Origin: Affinirhizobium lemnae
GTDB lineage: Bacteria > Pseudomonadota > Alphaproteobacteria > Rhizobiales > Rhizobiaceae
Direction: 5' to 3'
Assembly: GCF_022968395.1 (NCBI RefSeq)
Contig: NZ_JALJQZ010000004.1
Location: forward strand, 99,637 to 163,636
Length of the DNA stretch: 64,000 bases
Part shown: positions 33,994 through 43,338 of the stretch, one piece after another
Layout of the letters: the number at the start of each line of letters is the position of its first letter
Numbering within the stretch: the stretch's first letter is position 1
Program-made: the position numbers and the translations under genes
The notes under the pieces: model-generated
Databases searched by the model: none
Told to the model about the DNA's origin: nothing
The model's input: only the letters and a program-made list of their open reading frames with translations

Positions 33994-34014
33994 AACGGTA
34001 ATATTCACCTAAAT
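33994..34014 (-). promoter_or_regulatory. Variant iac-type operator before LysR gene
   Basis: On the minus strand ATTTAGGTGAATATTACCGTT matches the iacH site ATTTACGTGAATGTTACCG in 17 of 19 positions, 34 bp before the LysR start. It lies 15 kb from the iac operon, so it could reflect a wider regulon or a different regulator with the same site. Confidence 0.5.
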
Positions 34015-34035
34015 TGGCGAACTTTCAAGTGATGT

Positions 34036-34073
34036 TGGAGCGTAATCCGACCGGAGTGAAACGACGACCGCAA
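34036..34073. repeat. Dispersed 38-bp repeat, copy 1
   Basis: TGGAGCGTAATCCGACCGG and following GAGTGAAACGACGACCG recur at 56735-56772 with a few substitutions. The copy lies just outside the LysR gene. Its origin is unknown; it looks like a noncoding repeat family. Confidence 0.55.
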
Positions 34074-34162
34074 AGATTATGCTGTGCATATTCCCTGGTT
34101 TCTCGGCCTGATCTCGTCACAAGCCACGTGAGATCGACCTGACCATCGCTAGGACAGAAAAG

Positions 34163-34195
34163 CACCGGGAAACAGCGAACCTGTTACCCGGTGCG
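34163..34195 (-). terminator. Terminator of the chemoreceptor gene
   Basis: GCACCGGG/CCCGGTGC with an inner AACAG/CTGTT helix forms a strong hairpin 14 bp beyond the stop. On the minus strand it is followed by TTTTC, a good intrinsic terminator. Confidence 0.8.
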
Positions 34196-34208
34196 CAAGA
34201 GCCCTGCC

Positions 34209-36152
34209 TTAGAACTCTTCCCAGCTTTCTCCAGCTGAACGACCTTGTCCTACGGCCCTCAATCGAGGTGCGGGCGCTGTGACACGATGATCAGGTCTGG
34301 CGGTAGATGCTTTCGGATTTCGTGCTGCAAGCACAACGTCATCTTCTTTGTGTTTGTGCCGACTTGTCGCCAGCGAGAATTGAGCGATCAATCCACGAAG
34401 CTTGGCGACTTCATCCATGAGAGCATTGGATGCCGCGCTCGACTCCTCGACCATTGCCGCATTTTGCTGCGTGGTTTGATCCATCGAGCTAACGGCCTGA
34501 TTAACTTCACTCAGTCCCGTGAACTGCTCTTTGGCCGAAAGAGCAATGACGTCCATGTGCGCGTTCATTTCAACAATCAGAGATCCGATAGTCCTCAAGG
34601 TTTCGCCCGTTTTACGGACAAGATCCACGCCACTTGAGACTTCGCCCGTCGAGTTCTGAATGAGCGCCTTGATTTCTTTCGCTGCGGTCGCCGATCTTTG
34701 CGCAAGCTCACGCACTTCCTGTGCAACCACTGCGAAGCCCTTGCCTGCTTCACCGGCGCGAGCGGCTTCGACACCAGCGTTCAGTGCGAGCAGGTTTGTT
34801 TGAAATGCGATCTCATCGATCACGCCAATAATGTTGGAAATTTGCTGCGATGAACCTTCAATTCGTTTCATGGCCTCTTCAGCTAGGGCAACCACCTCGG
34901 ATGACTCGTTTGCAGAAAGCTTTGCCTGGCTTGCGACCTGTCGCGCATCTTGCGTGCGTTGTGTGGAGTTCTTGACATTTGAAGTGATTTCCTCAACCGC
35001 CGCCGCCGTTTCCTCCAAGGAGGCCGCCTGCTGCTCGGTACGCTTGGAAAGCTGGTTTGCACCAACAGCAATTTCGTTGGATCCGGTATCGATCAAAGCG
35101 ATACTCTGACTGACAGCCGAAAGGGTATCATTAAGTTGCTTCACAGACTGGTTGAAATCGAGTCGCAAAGGCTCAAATTCGGGCGAGAATTTTTCTTCGA
35201 GTTGGAAGCTGAGATCGCCGTTGGCAAGAAGCTTAAGCCCACGTGCCAGGCCGCCGGTCGCGACACGAAGCCTCTCATCAGCCTGAGCTTCCGCAAGCGC
35301 TTGAGCTGCCTGGCGCTCGGCATCTGTTCGCTGCCGCATCTCTTCTGCCTCTTTCTGCAGCTGAGCGTTTGCTACCGTTGCATCTCGAAAGGTTTCGAGT
35401 GCAGCGTACATCATTCCAATCTCGTCTCGCTGGTTGGCGAGAGTAAAACTGACGTTCGTATCTCCTTGAGAAAGGCGTACTGTTGCGTCGGTCAAGTCCT
35501 TTATTGGCTTTATCACGCTCCGCCAGAGTACAAAGGCCGTCAGTAGCAGCACTCCCAATATGCTAAATTCAATCAGGTCGGAAATCCAACGTTGTTTCAC
35601 TTTCGTTTCCGCAAGCCTGTCCTTCGCTTCCTGGGTAAAGTGCTTTGCATTGGTGATTGAAGCGTCGATGGCCTTTTTAGCCGCCGTGCTTATCGGCACC
35701 GTTGACTGCGCACGGAAGGCATCCAGTTGCTTGAGATTCGTGAAATTGTTGTCTCGTACGTAATTCGCGACCACTGTGGACGCTTTCGCGTATTCCTTGA
35801 GAGACGTTTGTATATCCTTCAGGACGTCTGGCTTCATTGCGATCCGGATGGACTCGTCCAGACCTCTTTGCCCAGCTTCAGAAACGGGCGCAATTTGGGA
35901 AAGAGCCTTGTCAAGTTCATCTGGCGTATCCGCGAGGCTGATATCGCGCAGATAGATTTGTAACTGAAGCAAAGTCTTCTCAGCTTGAGCGATCCCGTCG
36001 AAAATGATCTGCTCTCGTTGAACGACGCCCTCGGCATCAGTGATGGCCGCTTGCGCCAGATAATCATTCACAATGAGTCCGGCGATCATGGAGATTGCCA
36101 GACCAGACGCTATGTAGATCTTTTTTGACACCGAAATAGTTGGGAAAACCAT
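34209..36152 (-). CDS. Methyl-accepting chemotaxis protein
   Basis: A 647-residue chemoreceptor. TM1 is at about residues 10-30 ([17 protein letters not shown]), followed by a helical periplasmic sensor, TM2 ([15 protein letters not shown]), a HAMP linker and a second HAMP-like stretch, then the signalling hairpin with [24 protein letters not shown]. It ends in SWEEF, matching the CheR/CheB-tethering pentapeptide (aromatic-x-x-aromatic), which implies adaptation methylation. ATG 36152 is favoured over the GTG at 36185. It is a single gene; the ligand is unknown, perhaps an amine or auxin given the neighbours. Confidence 0.92.
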   Translation of the reverse strand: MVFPTISVSKKIYIASGLAISMIAGLIVNDYLAQAAITDAEGVVQREQIIFDGIAQAEKTLLQLQIYLRDISLADTPDELDKALSQIAPVSEAGQRGLDESIRIAMKPDVLKDIQTSLKEYAKASTVVANYVRDNNFTNLKQLDAFRAQSTVPISTAAKKAIDASITNAKHFTQEAKDRLAETKVKQRWISDLIEFSILGVLLLTAFVLWRSVIKPIKDLTDATVRLSQGDTNVSFTLANQRDEIGMMYAALETFRDATVANAQLQKEAEEMRQRTDAERQAAQALAEAQADERLRVATGGLARGLKLLANGDLSFQLEEKFSPEFEPLRLDFNQSVKQLNDTLSAVSQSIALIDTGSNEIAVGANQLSKRTEQQAASLEETAAAVEEITSNVKNSTQRTQDARQVASQAKLSANESSEVVALAEEAMKRIEGSSQQISNIIGVIDEIAFQTNLLALNAGVEAARAGEAGKGFAVVAQEVRELAQRSATAAKEIKALIQNSTGEVSSGVDLVRKTGETLRTIGSLIVEMNAHMDVIALSAKEQFTGLSEVNQAVSSMDQTTQQNAAMVEESSAASNALMDEVAKLRGLIAQFSLATSRHKHKEDDVVLAARNPKASTARPDHRVTAPAPRLRAVGQGRSAGESWEEF

Positions 36153-36832
36153 CGTATTGCCCCCGGCGGTTACGTTCACAAGCACTGATATAGTTTTCTA
36201 ATAATTAATGAATTTAAAGGATCTGATTACAACATTTAATCTAGTAAATAATGTGGGTAAAAATCCAAATTAGCTCTCATGTTTTTTATATTTGGTATCG
36301 GTTATCAGATTTATATTATGCTGTCCTTCAGTATTAAACTAAAATAATACAACATATAATATCTAATAATACTTGAATATTAAAGTATTATGGAAGAAAT
36401 ATAAATAATATAATGAAAATATAAATTCCACTCTATAATGGCGGCTGTACCCCTTGATAGCACTGAAAAAATGGGGGTAAGGTCGCTAAAATAGGTGCCG
36501 TTCTATCATCCACGACGGAAAGTAGGCCACCCTGTGACGCCCGCCGCCCCGAACGGACGCGAGACTGTCAAAACCGGCAGTTCCAAAATCGCCATAAAAC
36601 ATAGCGGTAACCCCAGAAATCAGCGTCAGATGCGATTTCAAACTTCGCCGGGGCGACATGCGATAAGGTTCTCGCGGAATACACCGGCTTGGTCTCACGG
36701 GATGATACAATCAGGCCGACCTCTAGAGTATCCGTTACCCTTTCAGAATGATATGCTGGAAACTTGTGCAGCACAGCTGCATCTTTTGTCCGCAATCGAT
36801 AGGATCATCGTCTAAAATGACAGGATTCAAAC
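36153..36832. other. AT-rich gap between chemoreceptor and acetyltransferase
   Basis: About 680 bp, with 36190-36440 strikingly AT-rich and free of coding signal. TACCCC (36448-36453) and GGGGTA (36474-36479) form an inverted repeat. Several short frames at 36490-36800 on both strands lack a family and a consistent ribosome site. A stretch starting TGTCAAAACCGGCAGTTCC (36566) resembles the terminal sequences of some IS elements, but without a transposase this is only a hint of an old insertion. Confidence 0.5.
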
Positions 36833-37696
36833 GTGCGCGCTAATCTCACCAAGGTGCTTGATAGTTACGAATTGACTCTTACCGACATGTTGCCGGAAGA
36901 TGTTCCGCGTCTTTACGAACTATCAATTGCAGTTAACTGGCCCCATCGCCCGAAAGACTGGGAAATGGCGATAAATCTTGGCCGCGGCTATGTAGCGCGG
37001 GACGAAATTGGTCGTGTGCTCGGTTCGGCGATGTGGTTTCCTATGGGCGAGACACTTGCCTCGATCGGTATGGTCATCACATCACCTCGACTGCAGGATC
37101 ACGGTGCGGGGCGCTGGCTCATGCAGCATGTGTTGGCCGACACGAGGGCGCGCAGCAAGGTGCTGAACGCTACCAAGGCTGCATACCGTTTGTATCTTTC
37201 GCTCGGATTTTCATCACGAACCAGCGTTTTCCAGCATAACGGGATTGCTTCCAAGGTTCCGGACGGACCGGACCATGCGCGGCCAATGCTCGCGGATCAT
37301 GCGCAGGCGATCGTCGCTTTGGATGCGCTGGCTTATGGCGCTGACCGTCGGGCACTATTCGAGCGGCTTTTTCCGGTGTCGGAAGGAACCGTGATACTGC
37401 AGGATGGCATAGTGTGCGGTTTTGCGTTGTGTCGCGAATTCGGCCGTGGAAGGGTCATCGGTCCTGTGGTTGCCAAAACTGAACAGGATGCGATAGCACT
37501 TATCCGTCCACATGTGATTGCCCACAAGGATCAGTTCCTGCGCATGGACACGCGCGCCGAGGGCGGGCTGTTGCGTCGCTTTCTCGACGAGGCGGGCATT
37601 GCCTTTTACGATACCGTCACGACAATGACACTTGGGGAGGTTCCTCACGGCGGTTCCGTCACAACTTACGGTCTGGCCAATCAAGCCTTTGGCTGA
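36833..37696 (+). CDS. GNAT acetyltransferase-like protein, double domain
   Basis: The 287-residue protein has an N-terminal GNAT fold: start LTDMLPEDVPRLYELSIAVNW, pyrophosphate-binding region RLQDHGAGRWLMQ and LYLSLGF. A C-terminal half of GNAT-related type ends in LRRFLDEAGI. It is paralogous to the protein at 47556-48410 (shared HRxxDW, GRGxVIGPVVAxT-like and RMDTR/RVDTG regions). The start is GTG 36833 with AGGA upstream; a closer ATG runs into a stop. It may acetylate an amine in the adjacent catabolic route, but the substrate is unknown. Confidence 0.78.
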   Translation: MRANLTKVLDSYELTLTDMLPEDVPRLYELSIAVNWPHRPKDWEMAINLGRGYVARDEIGRVLGSAMWFPMGETLASIGMVITSPRLQDHGAGRWLMQHVLADTRARSKVLNATKAAYRLYLSLGFSSRTSVFQHNGIASKVPDGPDHARPMLADHAQAIVALDALAYGADRRALFERLFPVSEGTVILQDGIVCGFALCREFGRGRVIGPVVAKTEQDAIALIRPHVIAHKDQFLRMDTRAEGGLLRRFLDEAGIAFYDTVTTMTLGEVPHGGSVTTYGLANQAFG

Positions 37697-37748
37697 TCAA
37701 TTATACTAATATCAATTCTCGTCGGATGCGACTGATTGCTCTTCGGCG

Positions 37749-39065
37749 TTAAAATTCCGCCACCTTGCCCCAAGAATTTTCACGGAATCGAGAAGGATGG
37801 TAGGGTCTTGGATCGAGCGCGGGCTCCTTACCCATTACGATGTCGGCGATCATATCGCCGGCCCCGGTTCCAATACCGAAGCCGTGACCGCTGAAACCGG
37901 CAGCGAGCACAAAGCCTGGAATTTCTGTCTCCCCAATGGCCGGTACGCCGTCAGGTGTGCTGTCGATATAGCCCGCCCAGGCGGCGGTGACCTGGCTTGC
38001 CATGAGTGCCGGGATCAGGTTTCGTGCCCGCTTCAGCGTTTCGTCGATCTGCTTCTGGTCAGGCTTCGGGTCCAGGATTCGTACTCGTTCCATGGGTGTT
38101 TCCCGGTCGAGAACCCAGCGGCTGAGCGTTTCGTGTCCCGAGTACAATCCCTCAAGGCCACCAATGGCCAGCGATTTGTGACGCTTCAGGAACATTGGAA
38201 TGAAAGTGCTACCGAAGCGTAGCATCTGACCTGTCGGATCGACGCGGGCCTTGCCGGATATGGCCAGCGTATGACCGCCGTGGCGGGCAGTGAGCGAAAC
38301 TTGTGCAGTATGCAGCGCATCCGGCATACCGTCGGCCTTGCTCACAGACAGGATCGAGGCGCGGACAGAGGCCTGCGGAAACCGGATCCCCAACTGTCGG
38401 CAAAAGCTTGAGGCCCAAGCGCCGCCTGCCATAATGGCGGTGGGTGTCCGTATGGTGCCACGCTCGGTCACCACGCCGCAAACTTTACCCGAAGCCAGTT
38501 CCAGCCCACGCACGGCGCAGTTCTGCAGTACCCGTCCGCCATGGGTTTCCACGGCCCTGGCAATCAAAGGCACGGCCCGCGATGTATCGGCAATCCCATC
38601 CGTCGGTGAGAAGACACCGCCTTTCCAGCGCTTGCTCGTTACCTTTCCTCGTTCGGCCGCCTGCGCAGCCGTCAGCATGTGAGTTTCGATGTTCTGTCTG
38701 CGTGCAAAATCGCCCCAGCGTGCCCAGCTCTCCAGCTCGGCCTCATCGTTCGACAGATATAGGAGTCCACAACGACGGAACCCGAGATCGGGACCAATTT
38801 CCTTGGCCATTTCATCCCATAACGCCAGACTACGAGTCGCCATAGGCAATTCACGGGCGTCCCGATTTTGCTGGCGACACCACCCCCAGTTTCGGCTCGA
38901 CTGTTCGGCGCCCGGCCGTCCCTTTTCGACAAGGACAACCTTCATGCCTTGTCGGGCGAGATAGTAAGCCGTGCATGTTCCGACAATGCCGGCGCCGATA
39001 ACGACCACATCGGCCTCTCGGGGCATGGTGCTGGCGGTCTCTATGGTGAGGAGGGGTGCGGGCAT
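37749..39065 (-). CDS. FAD-dependent amine/D-amino acid oxidase-like protein (paralogue)
   Basis: The 438-residue DAO-family protein has VVVIGAGIVGTCTAYYLARQGMKVVLVEKGR as FAD site, GAEQSSRNWGWCRQQNRD, and FVLAAGFSGHGFGIGTGAGD near its end. It is divergent from an Lrp regulator (208 bp), the usual setting for an amino-acid-induced oxidase. It converges with the acetyltransferase gene, 52 bp away. It probably oxidises an amino acid or secondary amine. Confidence 0.88.
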   Translation of the reverse strand: MPAPLLTIETASTMPREADVVVIGAGIVGTCTAYYLARQGMKVVLVEKGRPGAEQSSRNWGWCRQQNRDARELPMATRSLALWDEMAKEIGPDLGFRRCGLLYLSNDEAELESWARWGDFARRQNIETHMLTAAQAAERGKVTSKRWKGGVFSPTDGIADTSRAVPLIARAVETHGGRVLQNCAVRGLELASGKVCGVVTERGTIRTPTAIMAGGAWASSFCRQLGIRFPQASVRASILSVSKADGMPDALHTAQVSLTARHGGHTLAISGKARVDPTGQMLRFGSTFIPMFLKRHKSLAIGGLEGLYSGHETLSRWVLDRETPMERVRILDPKPDQKQIDETLKRARNLIPALMASQVTAAWAGYIDSTPDGVPAIGETEIPGFVLAAGFSGHGFGIGTGAGDMIADIVMGKEPALDPRPYHPSRFRENSWGKVAEF

Positions 39066-39273
39066 GGATAAGCTCCTTTATTGGCACCTTATCGTCGCTT
39101 TGTCGTTTTGGGCTGCCGCATTGAGCTTGAGTTGCAAAATATTATGCTGATTCAAGCGCAAGAAATGCATTTAATTTACAAGCGTTATGGGAGGATATTC
39201 GCCTGTGAAGGCCGGTTACAGGTTGCAAAATCGGCATTTCATGCTTAGCCTGCATTCCAGCACGAGGATTATC

Positions 39274-39750
39274 ATGAAGCTGGACCGCATCGACATCCGC
39301 ATCCTGCACGAGTTGCAGAAAAATGGTCGCATCACGAATGTTGAGCTTGCCGAACTCGTGCATCTCTCGCCAAGCCCATGCCTCATGCGGGTTAAGAAGC
39401 TGCAGCAGGCTGGCTACATTATCGGCTATGCCGCGCAGATAGATCTTGCCAAACTTGGCCCAACCCTCACGGTCTTCACGGAAATCACTCTCAAAAACCA
39501 CCGCAAGATGGACTTCGACCGCTTCCAGCAGGCCGCCGAGAAGGTCGAGGAGATCATCGAATGCCACCTGATTTCGGGCGGCTACGATTATCTACTCAAA
39601 TTTGTCACCGGCAGTATTGGTGACTACCAGGCGATCATGGAGCGGATGATCGACATGGACATGGGCATCGACAAGTACTTCAGTTTTGTGGTGATGAAGT
39701 CGCCCTTCGTAAAATCGCATCTGCCCCTCAAGACGATCTTCCCCATGTAG
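39274..39750 (+). CDS. Lrp/AsnC-family regulator
   Basis: A 158-residue Lrp/AsnC regulator with HTH LDRIDIRILHELQKNGRITNVELAELVHLSPSPCLMRVKKL and a C-terminal RAM domain (SGGYDYLLKFVTGSIGDY). It senses amino acids and typically controls a divergent gene, here the FAD oxidase. ATG 39274 has GAGGA upstream; a longer frame from 39187 is not supported. It converges with the ABC transporter operon. Confidence 0.9.
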   Translation: MKLDRIDIRILHELQKNGRITNVELAELVHLSPSPCLMRVKKLQQAGYIIGYAAQIDLAKLGPTLTVFTEITLKNHRKMDFDRFQQAAEKVEEIIECHLISGGYDYLLKFVTGSIGDYQAIMERMIDMDMGIDKYFSFVVMKSPFVKSHLPLKTIFPM

Positions 39751-39751
39751 T

Positions 39752-39767
39752 GGCGGCACCGGCCGCC
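39752..39767. terminator. Hairpin between Lrp and ABC genes
   Basis: GGCGGC (39752-39757) and GCCGCC (39762-39767) pair around 4 bp immediately after the Lrp stop. It is a compact GC-rich stem without a T-run, a weak bidirectional terminator at best. Confidence 0.45.
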
Positions 39768-39821
39768 TGGAGCGACCGACAGCATCGTCTCTACGGGGTG
39801 TCACACCTTTGCCGATAGACA

Positions 39822-41477
39822 TCAGGCGTGCTCGGAAATATCGGTCGGCAGTCCGTCCAACCAGCCGGGATCGAGCTTTGGAACGGATGCGAAAAGCAGT
39901 TTCGAATAGGGGTGGCGCGCACCGGCAGGCAATTGGTCATTGGCCAGCATTTCGACCATTTCTCCATGCTGCATCACCATAACCTGATCGCAGATCGACT
40001 GTACTGTGGAAAGATCGTGGCTGATGAAGACATAGGATAGCCCCAGTTCTCGCTGCAGGTTCTTTAGCAGGTCGATGATGGCTGCGGCAACGACTGTGTC
40101 GAGGGCCGAGGTTATCTCGTCACATAGGATGATTGCGGGCTTGGCAGCCAGTGCTCTGGCAAAGTTGACGCGCTGCTTCTGGCCACCGGACAATTCGCCC
40201 GGCATTCGATGACGTAGGGCGCGGGGTAGTTGGACCATATCGAGGAGTTCGCCAACGCGGGCTTCACGAGCTGCGCCCGTCTGGCCATGATAGAAGGTCA
40301 ATGGCCTGCCGAGAATATCGGCGACGGAGCGCGACGGATTGAGCGCAGTATCTGCCAGCTGGAAGACGATCTGCATGCGGCGCAGTTGCTCCTTGCTCCG
40401 CGCGCCAGCCGTCGGATCCAGTTCCCGTCCGTCGAGTTGCACATGGCCACGTGCCGCCGGCAGCAATCCGGCAATCACCCGTGCGAGCGTGGACTTGCCC
40501 GAGCCGCTTTCGCCGATCAGGCCAAGATTGTGGCCCCGTTCGAGCTTGCAGCTGACATTCCGAAGTACTGTCTTGTACGGTAGTCCGTTCGATTGGATTG
40601 GCCCGAAACCGGCGAAGATGTCGGTGACTTCAAGGAGGGGACGCTGGACTGAGGTTTCCGCTGCTGCCGGTGTCGGTGCAGCGAAAGGCTTGGGCTGGAA
40701 GGCGGCGAGCAGCTGGCGTGTGTAAGGATGGTTGGCAGATTCGAGGATCTGTGCGGTCGAGCCCTCTTCCTGAATTTCCCCACCTTTCAGCACGATGATA
40801 CGGTCGGCAATCTGCGCGACGACTGCCAGGTCATGCGAGACATAAACCCCCGCCATGCCCCCTTTGCGCATGACGGATTTGAAGGCACGCAGCACTTCGA
40901 TCTGGGTGGTCACGTCCAGCGCCGTGGTTGGTTCGTCGAAGATGACCAGCCTCGGGCCGCCAATCAAAGCCATGGCAGCAGCCAGACGTTGCAGCTGGCC
41001 ACCGGAGACCTGATGCGGGTAGCGGTCTCCTATGGTCTCGGGATCCGGAAGTGCGAGTGCGTGAAAAAGCTCTATCGCCTTGATCTTTGCCTCGGTGCGG
41101 GACATCAACCGGTGAATACCAGCGACTTCGATGACCTGATCGATCAGGCGATGCGACGGATTGAAGGCAGCCGCAGCACTCTGCGGGACATAGGCCACAT
41201 CCGTACCGCGCAGCTTCTGCCGGTCGCGTTCCGACATGGTGACGAGATCCCTCCCGCCGAGAAGCGTCTTGCCGCCGCTGATTCTGCAGCCGGTGCGCGT
41301 GTAGCCCATCAGAGTCAGGGCAATGGTGGTCTTGCCGGATCCGCTTTCGCCGATCAAGGCTACGATCTCGCCCTCATTGATGGTGAGGCTGACCCCCTTT
41401 ATGATTTCAACCCGACGCCCGGCATCGGTTTGGGCTTCGACACGGAGGTCCTGGACTTCGACGAGCGGTTTGGTCAT
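39822..41477 (-). CDS. ABC importer, fused dipeptide-type ATPases (DppD-DppF)
   Basis: A 551-residue protein with two complete nucleotide-binding domains: Walker A GESGSGKTT and GESGSGKST, signature VSGGQLQRLAAAMA and LSGGQKQRVNFARA, Walker B LVIFDEPTTALD and IILCDEITSALD. It powers the peptide/opine/nickel-type importer made by the next three genes upstream. The start at 41477 shares one base with the preceding permease stop; the extended frame inside that gene is rejected. It probably ends the operon. Confidence 0.92.
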   Translation of the reverse strand: MTKPLVEVQDLRVEAQTDAGRRVEIIKGVSLTINEGEIVALIGESGSGKTTIALTLMGYTRTGCRISGGKTLLGGRDLVTMSERDRQKLRGTDVAYVPQSAAAAFNPSHRLIDQVIEVAGIHRLMSRTEAKIKAIELFHALALPDPETIGDRYPHQVSGGQLQRLAAAMALIGGPRLVIFDEPTTALDVTTQIEVLRAFKSVMRKGGMAGVYVSHDLAVVAQIADRIIVLKGGEIQEEGSTAQILESANHPYTRQLLAAFQPKPFAAPTPAAAETSVQRPLLEVTDIFAGFGPIQSNGLPYKTVLRNVSCKLERGHNLGLIGESGSGKSTLARVIAGLLPAARGHVQLDGRELDPTAGARSKEQLRRMQIVFQLADTALNPSRSVADILGRPLTFYHGQTGAAREARVGELLDMVQLPRALRHRMPGELSGGQKQRVNFARALAAKPAIILCDEITSALDTVVAAAIIDLLKNLQRELGLSYVFISHDLSTVQSICDQVMVMQHGEMVEMLANDQLPAGARHPYSKLLFASVPKLDPGWLDGLPTDISEHA

Positions 41478-42316
41478 CAGCTGCGGTCCCGGATCTTGAC
41501 TGGCAGATTGTCGATCAGGAGGTTGACGCTGATCGTTAGGCTGGCGATGGCGAGGCATGGGGCGATGACGGCAGGCGCTGCAAAGGCGAGGCCGCCGATG
41601 TTTTCCTTCACCAGTGACCCCCAGTCGGCGTTGGGCGGTTGTACGCCAAGACCAAGGAAAGAGAGACCGGACAGAAGCAGCACGATGAAGACGAAGCGCA
41701 GACCGAGATCAGCAAGCACCGGACCAGTTATGTTCGGCAGGATCTCCTGGAAGATAAGATAGAGCGTCTTTTCACCGCGGGCACGGGCCACTGCCACGTA
41801 GTCCATAGTGTTGCAATTGACTGCGAGCGCCCGGGCGAAGCGGTAGGAGCCGGGCGTGTATATGACCGCCAGAAGGATTACCAGAACCGGGATCGAAGAG
41901 CCGATTGCCGCGACCATGACCAGACCAAACAACTTGGATGGGATCGAGTTGAGCGCATCCAGGACCCTGCTCAGAATGGTGTCGAAATACCCTCCGGTTA
42001 CTGCAGCCGTCATGCCCAGGACCACGCCCGAAAAACAGGCGATGCAGACCGCGCCGAAGGAAATGCCAACTGTATAGCGTGTTCCGAGCAGGATCCGTGA
42101 GAAGATGTCCCGACCAAGATAGTCTGAGCCCAACCAGAGCTGTTCGGACATGGGGCCGAAGAAATCGAAGTCGACGATATCGCCTGGGGCGTGCGGGGCG
42201 AAGGTCGGGCCGATGACCGCGATGACCGCCCAACACAGGATGATCAGACCGGAGATAATGCCGGTCGCGTTCATCCGCATGCCGAAACGAGGCGAAGAAA
42301 CGGGTGTCTGGCTCAT
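41477..42316 (-). CDS. Dipeptide-type ABC permease (DppC-like)
   Basis: The 279-residue permease opens with an N-terminal helix (IISGLIILCWAVIAVIG) and has the EAA-type cytoplasmic loop (VAVARARGEKTLYLIFQEILPN) typical of DppC/OppC. It pairs with the DppB-like protein to form the channel. The ATG overlaps the preceding permease stop (ATGA). Confidence 0.92.
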   Translation of the reverse strand: MSQTPVSSPRFGMRMNATGIISGLIILCWAVIAVIGPTFAPHAPGDIVDFDFFGPMSEQLWLGSDYLGRDIFSRILLGTRYTVGISFGAVCIACFSGVVLGMTAAVTGGYFDTILSRVLDALNSIPSKLFGLVMVAAIGSSIPVLVILLAVIYTPGSYRFARALAVNCNTMDYVAVARARGEKTLYLIFQEILPNITGPVLADLGLRFVFIVLLLSGLSFLGLGVQPPNADWGSLVKENIGGLAFAAPAVIAPCLAIASLTISVNLLIDNLPVKIRDRS

Positions 42317-43266
42317 TTGCGCAGCCTCGGATTGGAGAGAATGGCAATGATGTCGGCGATGGTGATCAAAAGCAGGAATCCGAAGCAGAAGATCATGGCG
42401 CAGCTCTGGATCAACGGCAGGTCGCGCGTTGATACTGCGTCCACCATCAGTTTGGCTATGCCGGGATAGTTGAAGATGGTCTCGACAATAATCACGCCTC
42501 CCAAGAGATAGGAGAGGGACAGGGCAATGGCATTGGCGATCGGTCCGATGGCATTGGGCAGGGCATGGCGCAGCACCATGCGGGTGGGGGACGCGCCTTT
42601 CAGCAGTGCCATTTCAACATAGGGCATTTTCAGTGCGTCGATCACGGCAGCGCGGGTCATGCGGATCATCTGGGCCGAGATCACGAAGGTGAGAGTGATC
42701 ACCGGCATGGCGAAGACCTTCAGCAGTTGCCCGAAACCCTGAACTTCATTTGCGAGCGAGAGGGCCGGCAGCCACTTGAGCCAGACGGCAAAGACGAGCA
42801 CGGCGAAAGTTGCGATCAGAAACTCCGGAACTGAGATGACCGAAACGATCGCAGCCGTGACCATGCGGTCGTAGGACGAGCCACGATACATGGCGGTGGT
42901 GACACCGAGAAACAGAGCGAGCGGCACTGCGATCGCACTCGTTACAGCTGCCAGTCGCAGGGTGTTGGCGAGCCGTCCGCCGATCATGTCCGCAATCGGC
43001 ATGTTGTTGGCATAGGACATGCCAAAATCGCCTTGCGCCATACCCAGCAGCCACTGGCCATAGCGGACAAGAGCTGGGGAATCGAGATGCATGGCTTCGC
43101 GCAGGCCTGCTACCGCTTCGGGTGTCGCGGCCTGACCCAGCAGTATTTCTACAACATCGCCCGGCAAAAGCAGGGTAGCGCCGAAGACGACGAAGGATAC
43201 GATGAGGAGCGTGAGCAGTGTCACGCCGAGCCGGCCAAGGACCAGCAATGTCATTTGTCCCGGCAT
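42313..43266 (-). CDS. Dipeptide-type ABC permease (DppB-like)
   Basis: The 317-residue permease has the usual DppB opening (RLGVTLLTLLIVSFVVFGATLLLPGD), six hydrophobic segments and the EAA loop region (YVEMALLKGASPTRMVLRHALPN). It lies 72 bp after the binding-protein gene, and its stop overlaps the next permease start. Confidence 0.92.
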   Translation of the reverse strand: MPGQMTLLVLGRLGVTLLTLLIVSFVVFGATLLLPGDVVEILLGQAATPEAVAGLREAMHLDSPALVRYGQWLLGMAQGDFGMSYANNMPIADMIGGRLANTLRLAAVTSAIAVPLALFLGVTTAMYRGSSYDRMVTAAIVSVISVPEFLIATFAVLVFAVWLKWLPALSLANEVQGFGQLLKVFAMPVITLTFVISAQMIRMTRAAVIDALKMPYVEMALLKGASPTRMVLRHALPNAIGPIANAIALSLSYLLGGVIIVETIFNYPGIAKLMVDAVSTRDLPLIQSCAMIFCFGFLLLITIADIIAILSNPRLRK

Positions 43267-43338
43267 TCTGGCTGTCCTCAGATGCAGTCGGAAGAGAGAA
43301 CCGGAAGTTTTTGCCTCCGGTTCGATCCTTGTAGCATA

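Noticed and set aside
36495-36815. Short frames and an IS-end-like stretch
   Set aside because: No transposase or matching second end, so an insertion sequence cannot be claimed.
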